Positions 15,894 through 24,481 of a stretch of 64,000 bases of DNA are shown here, piece after piece (position 1 is the stretch's first letter; each line of letters starts with the position of its first letter). Made by a program: the position numbers and the translations under genes. The stretch is from JBBRHQ01 sp963738305. Its GTDB lineage: Bacteria; Actinomycetota; Thermoleophilia; Solirubrobacterales; 70-9. The notes below the pieces were generated by a model. That model saw only the letters and a program-made list of their open reading frames with translations, did not search any database and was not told the DNA's origin. The stretch lies in contig CAVTVU010000001.1 of assembly GCA_963738305.1 (NCBI GenBank), positions 1,302,001 to 1,366,000 on the forward strand, read 5' to 3'.

Positions 15894-16754
15894 CTAGGCG
15901 GTTGCCGAGGCGAGCAGCACCACGTTCGAGAGGCTCAGCGGCCCCGAGCCGCCCCCCGCATCCGCGGCGGCCTGCGTGATCGCGTCCCACGCCTCTTCCT
16001 GGGCCTCGCCTGCGTGCTGCTCGATCATCGCCCGGATCGGGGCGGAGATCCCCCTGATATAGGCGGTGAAGTGCTCGGGGGAGTCGAACTCGAAGATGAC
16101 CTCGTCCTGCTCCACGGCGACCTTCGAGAACCCGCCTCCTTCGAGCAACGCGCCGATGGCAGCCGGGGTTGGCCGGGAGAGGGGCCCAGGCGTTCCGGCC
16201 GCCGGCGGGGGCACGTCCAGCCGCTCCATCGTCGTTCTCATCGGAATCGAAAGGAACGGGACCTGATCGGGTTCGCCCCACGAGCTGATCGCGATCCGCC
16301 TGCCCGGCTTGAGGAAGCCTCGGATGCGCCCAGCCGCGGCCTCCGCGTCCGGCTCGAAGATGATTCCCCAGCGCGAGATGGCGGCGTCGAAGCTCGCGCG
16401 CGGAAAATCGAGGCTGGCGGCGGCCGACTCGATGAACTCGACGTTGCCCAAGCCGGCCGCCGCCGCGCGTTCACGCCCGAACGCGAGCATCGCGGCGGAA
16501 ATGTCCGTGGCCACAACGCGGCCCCCCGGGCCGGCCTTACGCGCCGCGGTGAGGGCCGGCTCGCCATAGCCGGCGGCGACATCCAGGACCCGGCTTCCCG
16601 ACCGCACATCAGCGAGCTCCACCAGCCGCTCGCTGATGTGCCCCTCTGCGCTGTCATTGAACTCACTCCACTCCTTCCATCCCACCGCAGCAGAGTCCCA
16701 GCGCTTCTGCTGCGCCTCGCGGAAGTCGACCGGGTCGATCGCCTCGGATTCCAT
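15894..16754 (-). CDS. Class I SAM-dependent methyltransferase (UbiE/Methyltransf_11 type)
   Basis: A 286-residue protein starting MESEAIDPVDFREAQQKRWD. SRVLDVAAGYGEPALTAA is motif I for SAM binding, GGRVVATDISAAMLAFGRE holds the acidic ribose contact, FDAAISRWGIIFEPDAEAA is motif II, and a helical C-terminal domain follows (EHFTAYIRGISAPIRAMIEQ). The resemblance is to UbiE-type or small-molecule methyltransferases. The frame extends to 16871 but has no family residues there. It is 16 bases downstream of the TolB-like gene, as the last member of a wzx - propeller - methyltransferase transcript, so its substrate may be a surface glycan or its lipid carrier; that is inference. Confidence 0.82.
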   Translation of the reverse strand: MESEAIDPVDFREAQQKRWDSAAVGWKEWSEFNDSAEGHISERLVELADVRSGSRVLDVAAGYGEPALTAARKAGPGGRVVATDISAAMLAFGRERAAAAGLGNVEFIESAAASLDFPRASFDAAISRWGIIFEPDAEAAAGRIRGFLKPGRRIAISSWGEPDQVPFLSIPMRTTMERLDVPPPAAGTPGPLSRPTPAAIGALLEGGGFSKVAVEQDEVIFEFDSPEHFTAYIRGISAPIRAMIEQHAGEAQEEAWDAITQAAADAGGGSGPLSLSNVVLLASATA

Positions 16755-16770
16755 GCCCGCTCCTCCTCGC

Positions 16771-17733
16771 CTAACGGTGGTGGTGGTGCCGGCGCGGTAG
16801 CGGCTGCCAGGCGGGGGCGCCGTCGCTGATCGTGTTGTGAGTGAGCTGGCGTTCGTGGCTGCCGTCGGCACGCATCACGAAGACCTCCTGGTCGCCGTCG
16901 CGGTCGCTGTCGAAGGCGATCAGCTTGCCGTCGGGCGAGTAGTCGGGGTTCAGCGCGCCGGAGTTCTCGGTCTCGGTGAGCTGATGCTGGCCGCTGCCGT
17001 CAGCGCGCATCGTGAAGATCTCCGGGCTGCCATCACGGGTGCTCGAGAAGACGATCCGCTTGCCGTTCGGCGAGAAGCCGGGGCCGATGTCGGAGACCAT
17101 CGTGTTGTGCGTCAGCTGGCGCTGGTGGGTCCCGTCGGAGCGCATCACGAAAATTTCCTCGTCGCCGTCGCCGTCGCGATCGCTGAAGAAGACGATTTTC
17201 TTGCCGTCCGGCGAGTAGGTGGGATCGCCCTCCGTGAAGGTGGCGTTGTGGGTGAGTTGGCGCCGCCCTGTCCCGTCGAGCTTGGCCGAGAAGATCTCGA
17301 GGTCGCGGTCGGCGTCGCGATTCGACTGATAGACGATCCGGCGGCCGCCGGGGGAGAAGTAGGGAAGCCCCTCCGCGGTGTTGTGCGGATGCGGAAACGG
17401 GCGTTGGTGCTTACCGTCGGCGCCGACCGTGAGGATCTTGTAGCCGTCCCTGTTGGTGGAGAAGGCAACCCTCTTCCCACCCGGCGAGTAGGCCGCCTCG
17501 TAGGCACCGTCGAGGCCGATGTGGGTGAGCCGCCGCACCCGGCGGCCGTCCACGTCCATGGTGAAGATCTCCGTGCTGACGCCGTCCCTGTCGCTCGCGA
17601 AGGCGATCCTCCCGTTCCGGCCCGACAGGGCCCCACCCGCGGGGCCCGGAGGAGAGGCCAAGAGCGCCGCCCCCGCCAGCAACGCCGCAGCGCCGATGAC
17701 GCGGCTCTTCCCTCCTCCCTGGACCGCTCCCAT
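16771..17733 (-). CDS. Secreted TolB-like PD40 beta-propeller protein
   Basis: A 320-residue protein with an N-terminal signal segment (VIGAAALLAGAALLASPPGP) and six consecutive PD40 repeats of about 45 residues. Each carries a variant of YSPDGKKIVFFSDRDGDGDE, then EIFVM and a DG-x-QRQLTHN turn. The family folds into a six-bladed propeller like TolB or the N-terminal part of tricorn-like peptidases, and binds proteins or carbohydrates outside the membrane. No enzymatic domain follows. The C-terminus ends in four histidines. Its place between wzx and the methyltransferase suggests a role at the cell surface with the exported glycan. Confidence 0.85.
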   Translation of the reverse strand: MGAVQGGGKSRVIGAAALLAGAALLASPPGPAGGALSGRNGRIAFASDRDGVSTEIFTMDVDGRRVRRLTHIGLDGAYEAAYSPGGKRVAFSTNRDGYKILTVGADGKHQRPFPHPHNTAEGLPYFSPGGRRIVYQSNRDADRDLEIFSAKLDGTGRRQLTHNATFTEGDPTYSPDGKKIVFFSDRDGDGDEEIFVMRSDGTHQRQLTHNTMVSDIGPGFSPNGKRIVFSSTRDGSPEIFTMRADGSGQHQLTETENSGALNPDYSPDGKLIAFDSDRDGDQEVFVMRADGSHERQLTHNTISDGAPAWQPLPRRHHHHR

Positions 17734-17780
17734 GACGCTCAGGTTAGATCCGCGCGCCTCGGCGAGTCAAGCCGGCGGCT

Positions 17781-19076
17781 TCACGCCACCGCCCGCCGCA
17801 GGTCAACGGGATAGAAAACGGCATCAGAGCCGATCCGCCGCTTGACGGCATCCATGTAGAGCAGCGCCAGCAGGGCCTCCGAAGCCAGGGTCACCGCCGC
17901 GGCGCCCTCGTATCCATAGAGGGCGATGGCGATCGCTCCGGCGATCACCGCGAAGACCGCGGTCATCCCCATGCGGAAGACCCGGACCCCGAGCAGGTCG
18001 TGCGAGACGATCTGGACGTCGTTCAGGTAGGCCACCAGCCGCAGCGGCACGGTCGAGGCAAGCAGGACGAACGCCAGGCCCGCGGCCCGGAATGGCTCCC
18101 CGTAGAGCAGCGCGAGAAGGTCGTCGCCGAACAGCGCCACCAGGACCACTCCGAACAGGCTGATTGCGAACCCGATCGTCAGGAGATGCTGCTGCACGGC
18201 GTGCTGCTCCCGGTCCCCCGGGAGCCGGGATGCCCTGGCCATGAGCAGGATCTGCAGGGCATCAGGCAAGAGCAGGATGCCGGTGACGATCCGGACTGGC
18301 GCCTGGTAGATGCCCAGCTCGGCGGAAGTGCCGAGCAGGGAGAGGAGGATCACGTCGATCCTCGTGTGAACCATCACCAGCACGTTGAACGAGTTGAAGT
18401 GCCATGCCTCGCGGATGAGGTCGAGCCCGACCCGGTGCGGCTGCGCGGGGACGACCCCGAGCCGGCGAAGGCTGAGCAGTCGCAGGGCCAAACCGACGAA
18501 AGCGCCCACGGCCAGGGCGAGGATTGCCCAGGCGGGGGAATCGAACCGCTGGCAGGCGACGGCGAGCAGCACGAGGCCGATTGCCGTTTCGACGAGGCCC
18601 GCTGATGCGTCCCAGATGGAGTTCTCTCCCACCGCGAAGAACGACCGCAGCGAGAGCGTCGCCCTGGTCAGAAGCCACCAGGGAATGGAGGCCAGTACCG
18701 CCGCCCGATCCTGGCCCGAGAAGACAACGGTGCCCAGGACGGCAAAGAGCGCCGCAGCCGGCAGAGCGCTGACCAGCTGAAACCTGCGCACGGTGCCGAG
18801 CACAGAACCCCATTGCTCTTGTCGGGTCCGCGCAAGCAGCGGAACCAGGTACTGGCTCATCCCGCAATCGCCGATGATCGCGGCGAACAAAGCGAGCACC
18901 ACGGCGAGGCCGAAGGAGCCCAGGGCGTCGACGCCCTGGAACTGCGCCACGAAGATCGATCCGACGAAGAGGGTCGCCCCGTAGAGCCCCCGCGCGATCC
19001 CGCCGCTGAAAGCATTCCAGGCCAGCGAGCGGCGCCCGTGAAGGCCCCGCCGGGCAGACTGTGAGTCAGTCGGCAT
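17781..19076 (-). CDS. wzx: Polysaccharide flippase (Wzx/MATE-like, MOP superfamily)
   Basis: A 431-residue membrane protein with 12 or more hydrophobic segments. SLAWNAFSGGIARGLYGATL starts the first helix, and LGSFGLAVVLALFAAIIGDC carries the usual GxxxxA pattern. WHFNSFNVLVMVHTRIDVIL and GTSAELGIYQAPVRIVTGIL are the central family motif, in which a bilayer-crossing repeat begins with a helix facing a short YxxA loop. Wzx proteins flip lipid-linked oligosaccharide units across the membrane. It is divergently oriented to the Wzy-propeller gene, 121 bases away, and heads the transcript with the TolB-like propeller. Together they indicate a Wzx/Wzy-type polymer pathway. Confidence 0.85.
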   Translation of the reverse strand: MPTDSQSARRGLHGRRSLAWNAFSGGIARGLYGATLFVGSIFVAQFQGVDALGSFGLAVVLALFAAIIGDCGMSQYLVPLLARTRQEQWGSVLGTVRRFQLVSALPAAALFAVLGTVVFSGQDRAAVLASIPWWLLTRATLSLRSFFAVGENSIWDASAGLVETAIGLVLLAVACQRFDSPAWAILALAVGAFVGLALRLLSLRRLGVVPAQPHRVGLDLIREAWHFNSFNVLVMVHTRIDVILLSLLGTSAELGIYQAPVRIVTGILLLPDALQILLMARASRLPGDREQHAVQQHLLTIGFAISLFGVVLVALFGDDLLALLYGEPFRAAGLAFVLLASTVPLRLVAYLNDVQIVSHDLLGVRVFRMGMTAVFAVIAGAIAIALYGYEGAAAVTLASEALLALLYMDAVKRRIGSDAVFYPVDLRRAVA

Positions 19077-19197
19077 TGAGAGATGTGGTCGAACGCAGCA
19101 GGTTCGCCAGCGTCAAGTCGCGGATCATCCCAGAGCGCTGCGGTTCGAGACGGCAAGGCGCCGAGATGGGCGCAGATCGCGATGGATCGGATGTAGT
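19077..19197. promoter_or_regulatory. Divergent promoter region between wzx and the Wzy-propeller gene
   Basis: This 121-base gap between two divergent surface-polysaccharide genes should hold both promoters and would permit joint control. I recognise no operator. The Wzy start could also be at ATG 19264, which would lengthen the gap. Confidence 0.4.
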
Positions 19198-21870
19198 ATG
19201 CCCAGCCCACGCAGGCCACGAAGCCGCGCAGGGCGCTTCGAGATCGGAGCTTCGGGCCTGCTCATGGTCGCCGCCCGCTCCCAAGGGGAAAGAGAGATCA
19301 CGCAGAGCACCCCGAGCACTGCCTCAAACGACGAGAGCGGCAGGGTCGAGGCCGGTCCCGCTTCGCGGTTGGCGGCGATCGCGGTCCTGGCCCTGGCGGC
19401 GATCGCGGCCGCCGCCGCGAGCCTGGCATTGGCGTCCGGCCAGGACCGGGGGAACCTTTCCCCGCCGTCGATCGCGGTGGACGGCCGCGGCCTCGCCACG
19501 GTTGCCTGGACCGAGGTCTCCAGGTCCGGTATCCGCGTGGCGCAGGAATCGGCGCCCGGGAGGTGGAGCACTCCGACTCTGCTGGACGGCGATGGCGGCC
19601 CCGGTTCGGTCGCCATCGGCCGCGACCGCCTATCGCGGGTCGCGTATGTCAACCACGATGGCCTGGTCGTGGCGGATCAGCTTCCGGGGAAGGGCGACGC
19701 AGAGCCCGCTTTCCGTCGCACGGTCGTCGACCCGAGAGGGCGCGGCCGACCGTCCATCGCGGTCACCGAGGCAGGGGAGACCGCCGTCCTCTACCAGGCA
19801 GAGGGCGACAGCCTGCGGCTGGCCGTGCGCGGAAGCTCGGGCGGGTGGCGGACCAAGGCGCTTGGAGTCGCCGCCGAGCAGCCGCAGCTCGCGCCCTGGG
19901 GCAGCCGGGGCATCGTCTTCGCGGGCCTGCGCAACGGCAGGGTCGCGCTCGGTAGGTCTCCCAACAGCGCCAGCCGGGTGCCTCCGCCGGCAATCGGCAC
20001 CTCGGTCGGCGCCCAAGGGTCGCTCCGCGGCTTCAGCCTGACCACGGCCGGGAAGCAGGTCGAGGTCTCCTTCATCGAGGAGGACGGCGAGGTGGTGATC
20101 GCAGCTCGCCCTTACGATCGCGGCAAGCCGAGGCAGGTGGCGGCGATTACCGCGGGGGTCGGCAACTTCACGGCCACCGCGGGAGCAAACGATGGCCGCT
20201 CGGTGATCCTCTACCGCCACCCGCGCTACCGCGTGCTCACCCTCGCCCTGCTCGAGCACGGAACCCGCCTCGGCGACATCGCGGTGGACCAGGGCCAGCT
20301 GGGCGATGTCGCGCTCGCCCCGGACGGGTCGCGTGCGTCGGTCGCCTACTGGGACTATCCCGGTGGCCGCCAGCTCCATGTGGCCCGGGTGCCCCTCGCC
20401 GGTCCCGGAGTGTTCGTCAACCGGGATGTGCTCTCCCTGGAACCGCAACCTTCGAGGGCGAGCATCGTCCCGGTGTCCAACCAACAGCCGACACTCCCCG
20501 CCGACGGCAAGGTCTCGATCTGGCTCGCCGCGCTGGCGCTGCTGCTGACGATTGCAGCCGGGGGCTTGCTCCTGCTCGGCCGGCGGAGGGGGATCCGGCT
20601 CCTGCCGTTCGTATTCGCGCTCGGACTGCTGGCGGGATTTGCGGCTCGCTCTTCGTATGTGGCCCAGATCGGCGTTTACGGGCTTCCCGCGAACGACCAG
20701 CTGACACTTGACCGCGCTGGCGTCGATGCGGTCGTCAAGGCATTGCTGATCGTCGCCGTCGCGACAGCGATCCTCTGCGTCGTGGGCCGCCTCCTCCCCG
20801 CCAGGCTCGGCGCCCGAGCGCTGGGGCGGCTGCGCTCGGTCCGGCTGCCTTCACCGGGTCCGGCGGGCCGGGTCGAAGCGGTCTTCCTTGCGGTCTCGCT
20901 TCTGGTGGCGGCGTACCTTCTCGCCTCCAAGGGCCTTGGCAGCCTCGCCAAGTCGCGCCAGGCTGCGTTCGCCGACAGCGGCTACCAGCTCGCGCTCCTC
21001 TACGCCGGCGCCGGCGCCTGGCTCGTCTACTTCATGGTCGTCGGCTGGCCCGGCGGCGACCAGCGCCGCCGGAGGCTCCTGCTCCTGACGCTCGGTGCCC
21101 TCACCCTGATCCCCCTCCTGGTCAGCGGCACCAGGACGACGACGATCCTCGGGTTCCTCGTTCCGCTCATCCTCCTGATCCACCTGCGGGTGAGGCCGAT
21201 CCCTGTGAAGACGGCTGTGATCGCGATCGTCGCCCTGATGGTCCTGGCGATCGGTATGCGCCAGATCGCCCGCGGGGAGCCCGGTACCCCGTATCTGCGA
21301 GAGGCGGCTCCGACCACTGAGGCCGATGGCATCGTTGCCTCCGCACTGAAGCCTGCCTTCGGTTGGACGGAAGCGGCGGCCTTCGACGGATTCGTCCTGG
21401 TGCGGACCCAGTACCTCCCCCGGTTCGGCACCGATCCATTGCTGACGGCCGGTGCGTATGCCGGCATCCTCGTCCCCAGGAGGCTGTGGCCCGACAAGCC
21501 GCGCGCCGCGGGCGAGACCTTCACCGAGAACCTGACCCCTTGGGAGTTCGGGCTCTCGAAGGTTGGCCAATCCACCTCGCTGCCCGGTGACCTGACGATG
21601 AACTGGGGGCTGGCCGGCGTCTTCGCCGGCTTCGCCGTGCTCGGGCTCGTGCTCTGCCTGCTCGGCGAGCTGCTCGCCGGCGCCGGCGGAGCCTTCGGCT
21701 GGCTCCTTGCGGCTGCCCTGGTGCCGCAGGCGGCAGCCTCGATCTGGGCAGACAGCTTCAGCACGGGCTGGCAGGGGATCGCCCTGGCAACGATGATCAC
21801 CCTTGCGGTGATCGCCGGCAGGCTCCTCGGCGGCGCCGGGAAGGACTCTCAGCCGAGCACGGAGGCGTAG
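19198..21870 (+). CDS. wzy: Fusion of an extracytoplasmic seven-bladed beta-propeller with a Wzy-type polysaccharide polymerase
   Basis: An 890-residue protein. A basic N-terminus is followed by an anchor helix at about 57-80 (LAAIAVLALAAIAAAAASLA). Residues about 86-430 contain seven repeats of some 45-50 residues, each ending in an aromatic strand: VAWTEV, VAYVNHDG, VLYQAEGD, VFAGLRNG, VSFIEEDG, ILYRHPR and VAYWDYPG. This pattern fits a propeller outside the membrane. From about 438 on there are 10-12 transmembrane segments, with the polymerase features LLVSGTRTTTILGFLVPLIL, AGILVPRRLWPDKPRAAGET and LTMNWGLAGVFAGF, as in O-antigen polymerases. Wzy links flipped repeat units into long chains; the propeller may bind the glycan. 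The last 22 bases overlap the convergent glycosyltransferase gene. ATG 19264 is an alternative start. I know no described protein with this order of domains. Confidence 0.8.
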   Translation: MPSPRRPRSRAGRFEIGASGLLMVAARSQGEREITQSTPSTASNDESGRVEAGPASRLAAIAVLALAAIAAAAASLALASGQDRGNLSPPSIAVDGRGLATVAWTEVSRSGIRVAQESAPGRWSTPTLLDGDGGPGSVAIGRDRLSRVAYVNHDGLVVADQLPGKGDAEPAFRRTVVDPRGRGRPSIAVTEAGETAVLYQAEGDSLRLAVRGSSGGWRTKALGVAAEQPQLAPWGSRGIVFAGLRNGRVALGRSPNSASRVPPPAIGTSVGAQGSLRGFSLTTAGKQVEVSFIEEDGEVVIAARPYDRGKPRQVAAITAGVGNFTATAGANDGRSVILYRHPRYRVLTLALLEHGTRLGDIAVDQGQLGDVALAPDGSRASVAYWDYPGGRQLHVARVPLAGPGVFVNRDVLSLEPQPSRASIVPVSNQQPTLPADGKVSIWLAALALLLTIAAGGLLLLGRRRGIRLLPFVFALGLLAGFAARSSYVAQIGVYGLPANDQLTLDRAGVDAVVKALLIVAVATAILCVVGRLLPARLGARALGRLRSVRLPSPGPAGRVEAVFLAVSLLVAAYLLASKGLGSLAKSRQAAFADSGYQLALLYAGAGAWLVYFMVVGWPGGDQRRRRLLLLTLGALTLIPLLVSGTRTTTILGFLVPLILLIHLRVRPIPVKTAVIAIVALMVLAIGMRQIARGEPGTPYLREAAPTTEADGIVASALKPAFGWTEAAAFDGFVLVRTQYLPRFGTDPLLTAGAYAGILVPRRLWPDKPRAAGETFTENLTPWEFGLSKVGQSTSLPGDLTMNWGLAGVFAGFAVLGLVLCLLGELLAGAGGAFGWLLAAALVPQAAASIWADSFSTGWQGIALATMITLAVIAGRLLGGAGKDSQPSTEA

Positions 21871-23015
21871 GCGCCGAGCAGGGCCCGCGCCATCAGGTCA
21901 CGGGAGAGGAGTTGACGAAACTGCTTGGCCTGCTCGCGATCAGGCCCCCGCTCCAGCCCAGCCTCGATCGCCCGCTGTAGCCCCTGCTCACCGCTGGCGG
22001 GCGACCAGTAGATACCCCAGTCACCCAGGTACTCGTTGGTGTGACCGTGGGTCGTCGTCACCACGCGGCAGCCCGCCGCCGCTGCCTCGAGATCGACGTG
22101 AGGAGCGACCTCGAACCAGCTCGCGAGCACATGGGTGTTCGCCGCCCCGTAGAGCGGCAGGATTTCGGCGTGCGGGAGGTTGGGGATCCAGCGCTGGTGG
22201 CGGCTTCCGCGCACGAACTGCTCGAACTCTCGAACGTAGTTCAGGTGCCGCGAGTTGGGGGTGCCCACAAAAACGCCTGGAATGCCCATGCGCTCCAGCA
22301 CCCGGGCCACCGCGAGTTGCCGCTTACGAGCCTCGATCCTGCCAACGCTCAGGACGAAGTCTTCGGGGAGGCCGTCGACGCTTGGCGAGCGGTCGGACCA
22401 CTCGGCCACGTTCGGGATCACGTAAGTGGGGCGTGGCCTGGGTGTCACGTCGAGGTCGATCGAGTGCTGCTCCTCGTGTCCCCCGAGGAGCCAGGCATCG
22501 CAGTCGCTGAGAATTTCCGCCTGACGCCGCGAAACCCCCTGAAAGAGCTGGCGGACGGCCTCCGGGCCGAGCTCGAGGTTGCTCCTGGCCAGGTAGAGGT
22601 TCCGCAACCGCTCGAAACCGTCCTGGCTGGTGAAGGTTGCGGCGAGCCGTCCCAGGCCGCCGCGGTGAGAGGCGGGGAGGCTGTTCACCCAGCTCCGCCG
22701 GTGGTGAATGGGCGAGATCACCACCCGCCGGGCGCACCGCTTCGCCAGGCTCAACTGGTAGGCGGTCTCGACCGACCAGTCGAGGTTGGACAGATGGGCG
22801 ATGTCGAAGTCCTCGTCGAGCGCGTCCAGGGAGGGGTGAAACACCGACGATCCCCCGTTTCGCGTGACGACGTCAGCGTACTCGCGCATCTGCTTCGCGG
22901 CTCCGCTGATGACCTCGCCGTCGTCCTCGGTGCGGGCGAAATAGACGACACGCAGGCCCTCCTTGACCAAGGGCCCGTCGTCTCGTCGTTCGGCTATTTC
23001 CTGTCCCAGTAACAA
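21849..23015 (-). CDS. Glycosyltransferase, GT-B fold (GT4-like)
   Basis: A 388-residue protein. The donor-site half has VLSVGRIEARKRQLAVARVL near 225, VGTPNSRHLNYVREFEQFV, RWIPNLPHAEILPLYGAANT near 280, and ASWFEVAPHVDLEAAAAGCR near 300, which is the ExF-type region for the nucleotide sugar in GT4 enzymes. The N-terminal acceptor half is less conserved (FDIAHLSNLDWSVETAYQLS). The TTG start at 23015 is the best available, although some residues from it are not conserved. It probably adds a sugar to the lipid-linked unit handled by wzx/wzy. It converges on and overlaps the Wzy gene by 22 bases. Confidence 0.8.
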   Translation of the reverse strand: MLLGQEIAERRDDGPLVKEGLRVVYFARTEDDGEVISGAAKQMREYADVVTRNGGSSVFHPSLDALDEDFDIAHLSNLDWSVETAYQLSLAKRCARRVVISPIHHRRSWVNSLPASHRGGLGRLAATFTSQDGFERLRNLYLARSNLELGPEAVRQLFQGVSRRQAEILSDCDAWLLGGHEEQHSIDLDVTPRPRPTYVIPNVAEWSDRSPSVDGLPEDFVLSVGRIEARKRQLAVARVLERMGIPGVFVGTPNSRHLNYVREFEQFVRGSRHQRWIPNLPHAEILPLYGAANTHVLASWFEVAPHVDLEAAAAGCRVVTTTHGHTNEYLGDWGIYWSPASGEQGLQRAIEAGLERGPDREQAKQFRQLLSRDLMARALLGAYASVLG

Positions 23016-23120
23016 GTTCCCAATCGCGGAGCCGGGTTATCGGCAGGAGCCTAGCGCCCGCATTCACCCAATATTTACGAAACCGCGCCGGCGCAAGACG
23101 CCTCGGTGGTTCAGAATCCA

Positions 23121-23756
23121 ATGCCAGTGAGACGGAGTCGACGATCGGAGGTCCGAGCGCTGCTGGCGGTGGCGGCTCTCGCCGTGCTTGCAACAGGCGG
23201 CTGCGGAACGAGCGAAGAGACGACCTCATCCGCAGCCTCACACACAGACTTCGCCGGGACGTCGGTAAAGCCGGCCAAGCCTGCCCCGCCCCTGCGCCTC
23301 CGCGACTCGCTGGGCCGCGAGGTCGACCTGCGCGAGTTCCGGGGGAAGGCCGCCCTGGTCACGTTCGTCTACTCGCACTGCCCCGACGTCTGCCCGCTGA
23401 TCGTCAGCCACTTTCACACGGCCCTGGCCGAGCTGGGCCCGAAGGCGAAGAAGGTGCAGATCATCGCCGTCTCCACCGACCCTCGCCGCGACACCCCGGC
23501 CGCCGTCGCCAAGTTCCTGCGAGCCCATCAGATGACCGGCAGGATGCTCTACCTGATCGGCAACCGGGCCAGCCTCAGCCGAACCTGGAGGCACTGGGGG
23601 GTGATCGCCAAGGCCGATCCCACCGATCCCGAGTTCGTCGAGCATTCGGCGCCGATCTACGGGATCGACGCGACGGGGAAGATCGTCACCGTCTACACGC
23701 CGCGCTTCCGTCCCTCCCAGATAGTCCACGACGTGCCCCTCCTGGCCTCGCAGTGA
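23121..23756 (+). CDS. SCO1/SenC family copper-binding lipoprotein
   Basis: A 211-residue protein. A hydrophobic signal (LLAVAALAVLATGGCGTS) ends in a lipobox with Cys, so it is probably lipid-anchored outside the membrane. The thioredoxin-like core has VTFVYSHCPDVCPLIVSHFH, the CxxxC copper site, and EHSAPIYGIDATGKIVTVY, which supplies the conserved His ligand. SCO proteins deliver copper to the CuA centre of cytochrome oxidase or act as thiol reductases. ATG 23121 is preferred to GTG 23106. It is followed by a TlpA-like gene with a one-base gap, making an assembly or redox operon. Confidence 0.87.
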   Translation: MPVRRSRRSEVRALLAVAALAVLATGGCGTSEETTSSAASHTDFAGTSVKPAKPAPPLRLRDSLGREVDLREFRGKAALVTFVYSHCPDVCPLIVSHFHTALAELGPKAKKVQIIAVSTDPRRDTPAAVAKFLRAHQMTGRMLYLIGNRASLSRTWRHWGVIAKADPTDPEFVEHSAPIYGIDATGKIVTVYTPRFRPSQIVHDVPLLASQ

Positions 23757-23757
23757 G

Positions 23758-24252
23758 ATGCGCCGCGCCCTGCTCCCCGCGCTCATCCTGCTGGCTGTCG
23801 CGGCGGTGATCGTGATCGAGGTGGCGGCCGACAGCTCCAACCCCGCCGCCCGCCCGGCGCCGCGCCTGCCCGCCGAGGTGCTGGTCGGGCCGAAGGCCAC
23901 CCTCGCGGGATTGCGCGGCGATCCGGCGGCGATCAACTTCTGGGCCAGCTGGTGCGAGCCCTGCCGGCGGGAGATGCCTCAGCTCGAGCGCCTGTCCCGC
24001 TCCCTGAAGGGTGATGCGTCGTTGGTGGGAATCGATTACAGCGACGATGCGAGCAGCGCCCGGGCGCTGATCCGCGAGCTGCACGTCACCTACCCCAACC
24101 TGCGGGACGGAAGCGGCGAGGTGGGGAACAGCTACGGCCTCAGCGGGCTGCCGACGACTGCGATCCTCGATCCCGCGGGGCGGGTGGTGCGACTGCTGCG
24201 CGGGCCGCAGACGGCGGCGAGCGTCCGCGGCGCCCTTCGCTCCGCCCAGTGA
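23758..24252 (+). CDS. TlpA-like thiol:disulfide oxidoreductase
   Basis: A 164-residue protein with an N-terminal anchor (LLPALILLAVAAVIVIEVAA) and a thioredoxin fold: INFWASWCEPCRREMPQLER, then GIDYSDDASSARALIRELHV, and GLSGLPTTAILDPAGRVVR with the cis-proline. The WCEPC active site marks a TlpA/ResA-type protein that keeps cysteines of apocytochrome c or CuA reduced outside the membrane. Its stop-start spacing to the SCO gene is one base, so both are likely made together. Confidence 0.87.
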   Translation: MRRALLPALILLAVAAVIVIEVAADSSNPAARPAPRLPAEVLVGPKATLAGLRGDPAAINFWASWCEPCRREMPQLERLSRSLKGDASLVGIDYSDDASSARALIRELHVTYPNLRDGSGEVGNSYGLSGLPTTAILDPAGRVVRLLRGPQTAASVRGALRSAQ

Positions 24253-24380
24253 GTCCGAGCCCGGGCCATCGTGTGGCGTCCGCCACCGACGTCGCCGCGC
24301 GAGATGTCGAACCCGAGCACCGCCAGGGCGACCACCAGAAGGCCGATGACGATCAGTCCGATGGCGAGCCAGCCGCTCAT
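24132..24380 (-). CDS. Possible small single-pass membrane protein
   Basis: From ATG 24380 the frame reads MSGWLAIGLIVIGLLVVALA with VLGFDISRGDVGGGRH, a credible single transmembrane helix with a polar tail. The last 40 residues lie antisense to the TlpA-like gene and look like random arginine-rich sequence, so the real protein, if any, may be shorter or shifted. Nothing upstream on the minus strand supports it except the lack of any other gene here. Low confidence. Confidence 0.25.
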   Translation of the reverse strand: MSGWLAIGLIVIGLLVVALAVLGFDISRGDVGGGRHTMARARTHWAERRAPRTLAAVCGPRSSRTTRPAGSRIAVVGSPLRP

Positions 24381-24420
24381 TTCGCGCGGGACAATAACCC
24401 GCGTTCGGGAAACCCTCCAT

Positions 24421-24449
24421 CGCAAAAGACCACACCTATGAATGTGGGG
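24421..24449 (-). terminator. Hairpin plus T-rich tail after carbamate kinase
   Basis: On the minus strand, CCACA pairs with TGTGG around an 8-base loop, followed by TCTTTT. It lies about 35 bases past the arcC stop at 24482. The short stem and T run fit a weak intrinsic terminator. Confidence 0.5.
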
Positions 24450-24481
24450 AGCAAACGGATGCGCCGCCCCCCGTTTTCCCG

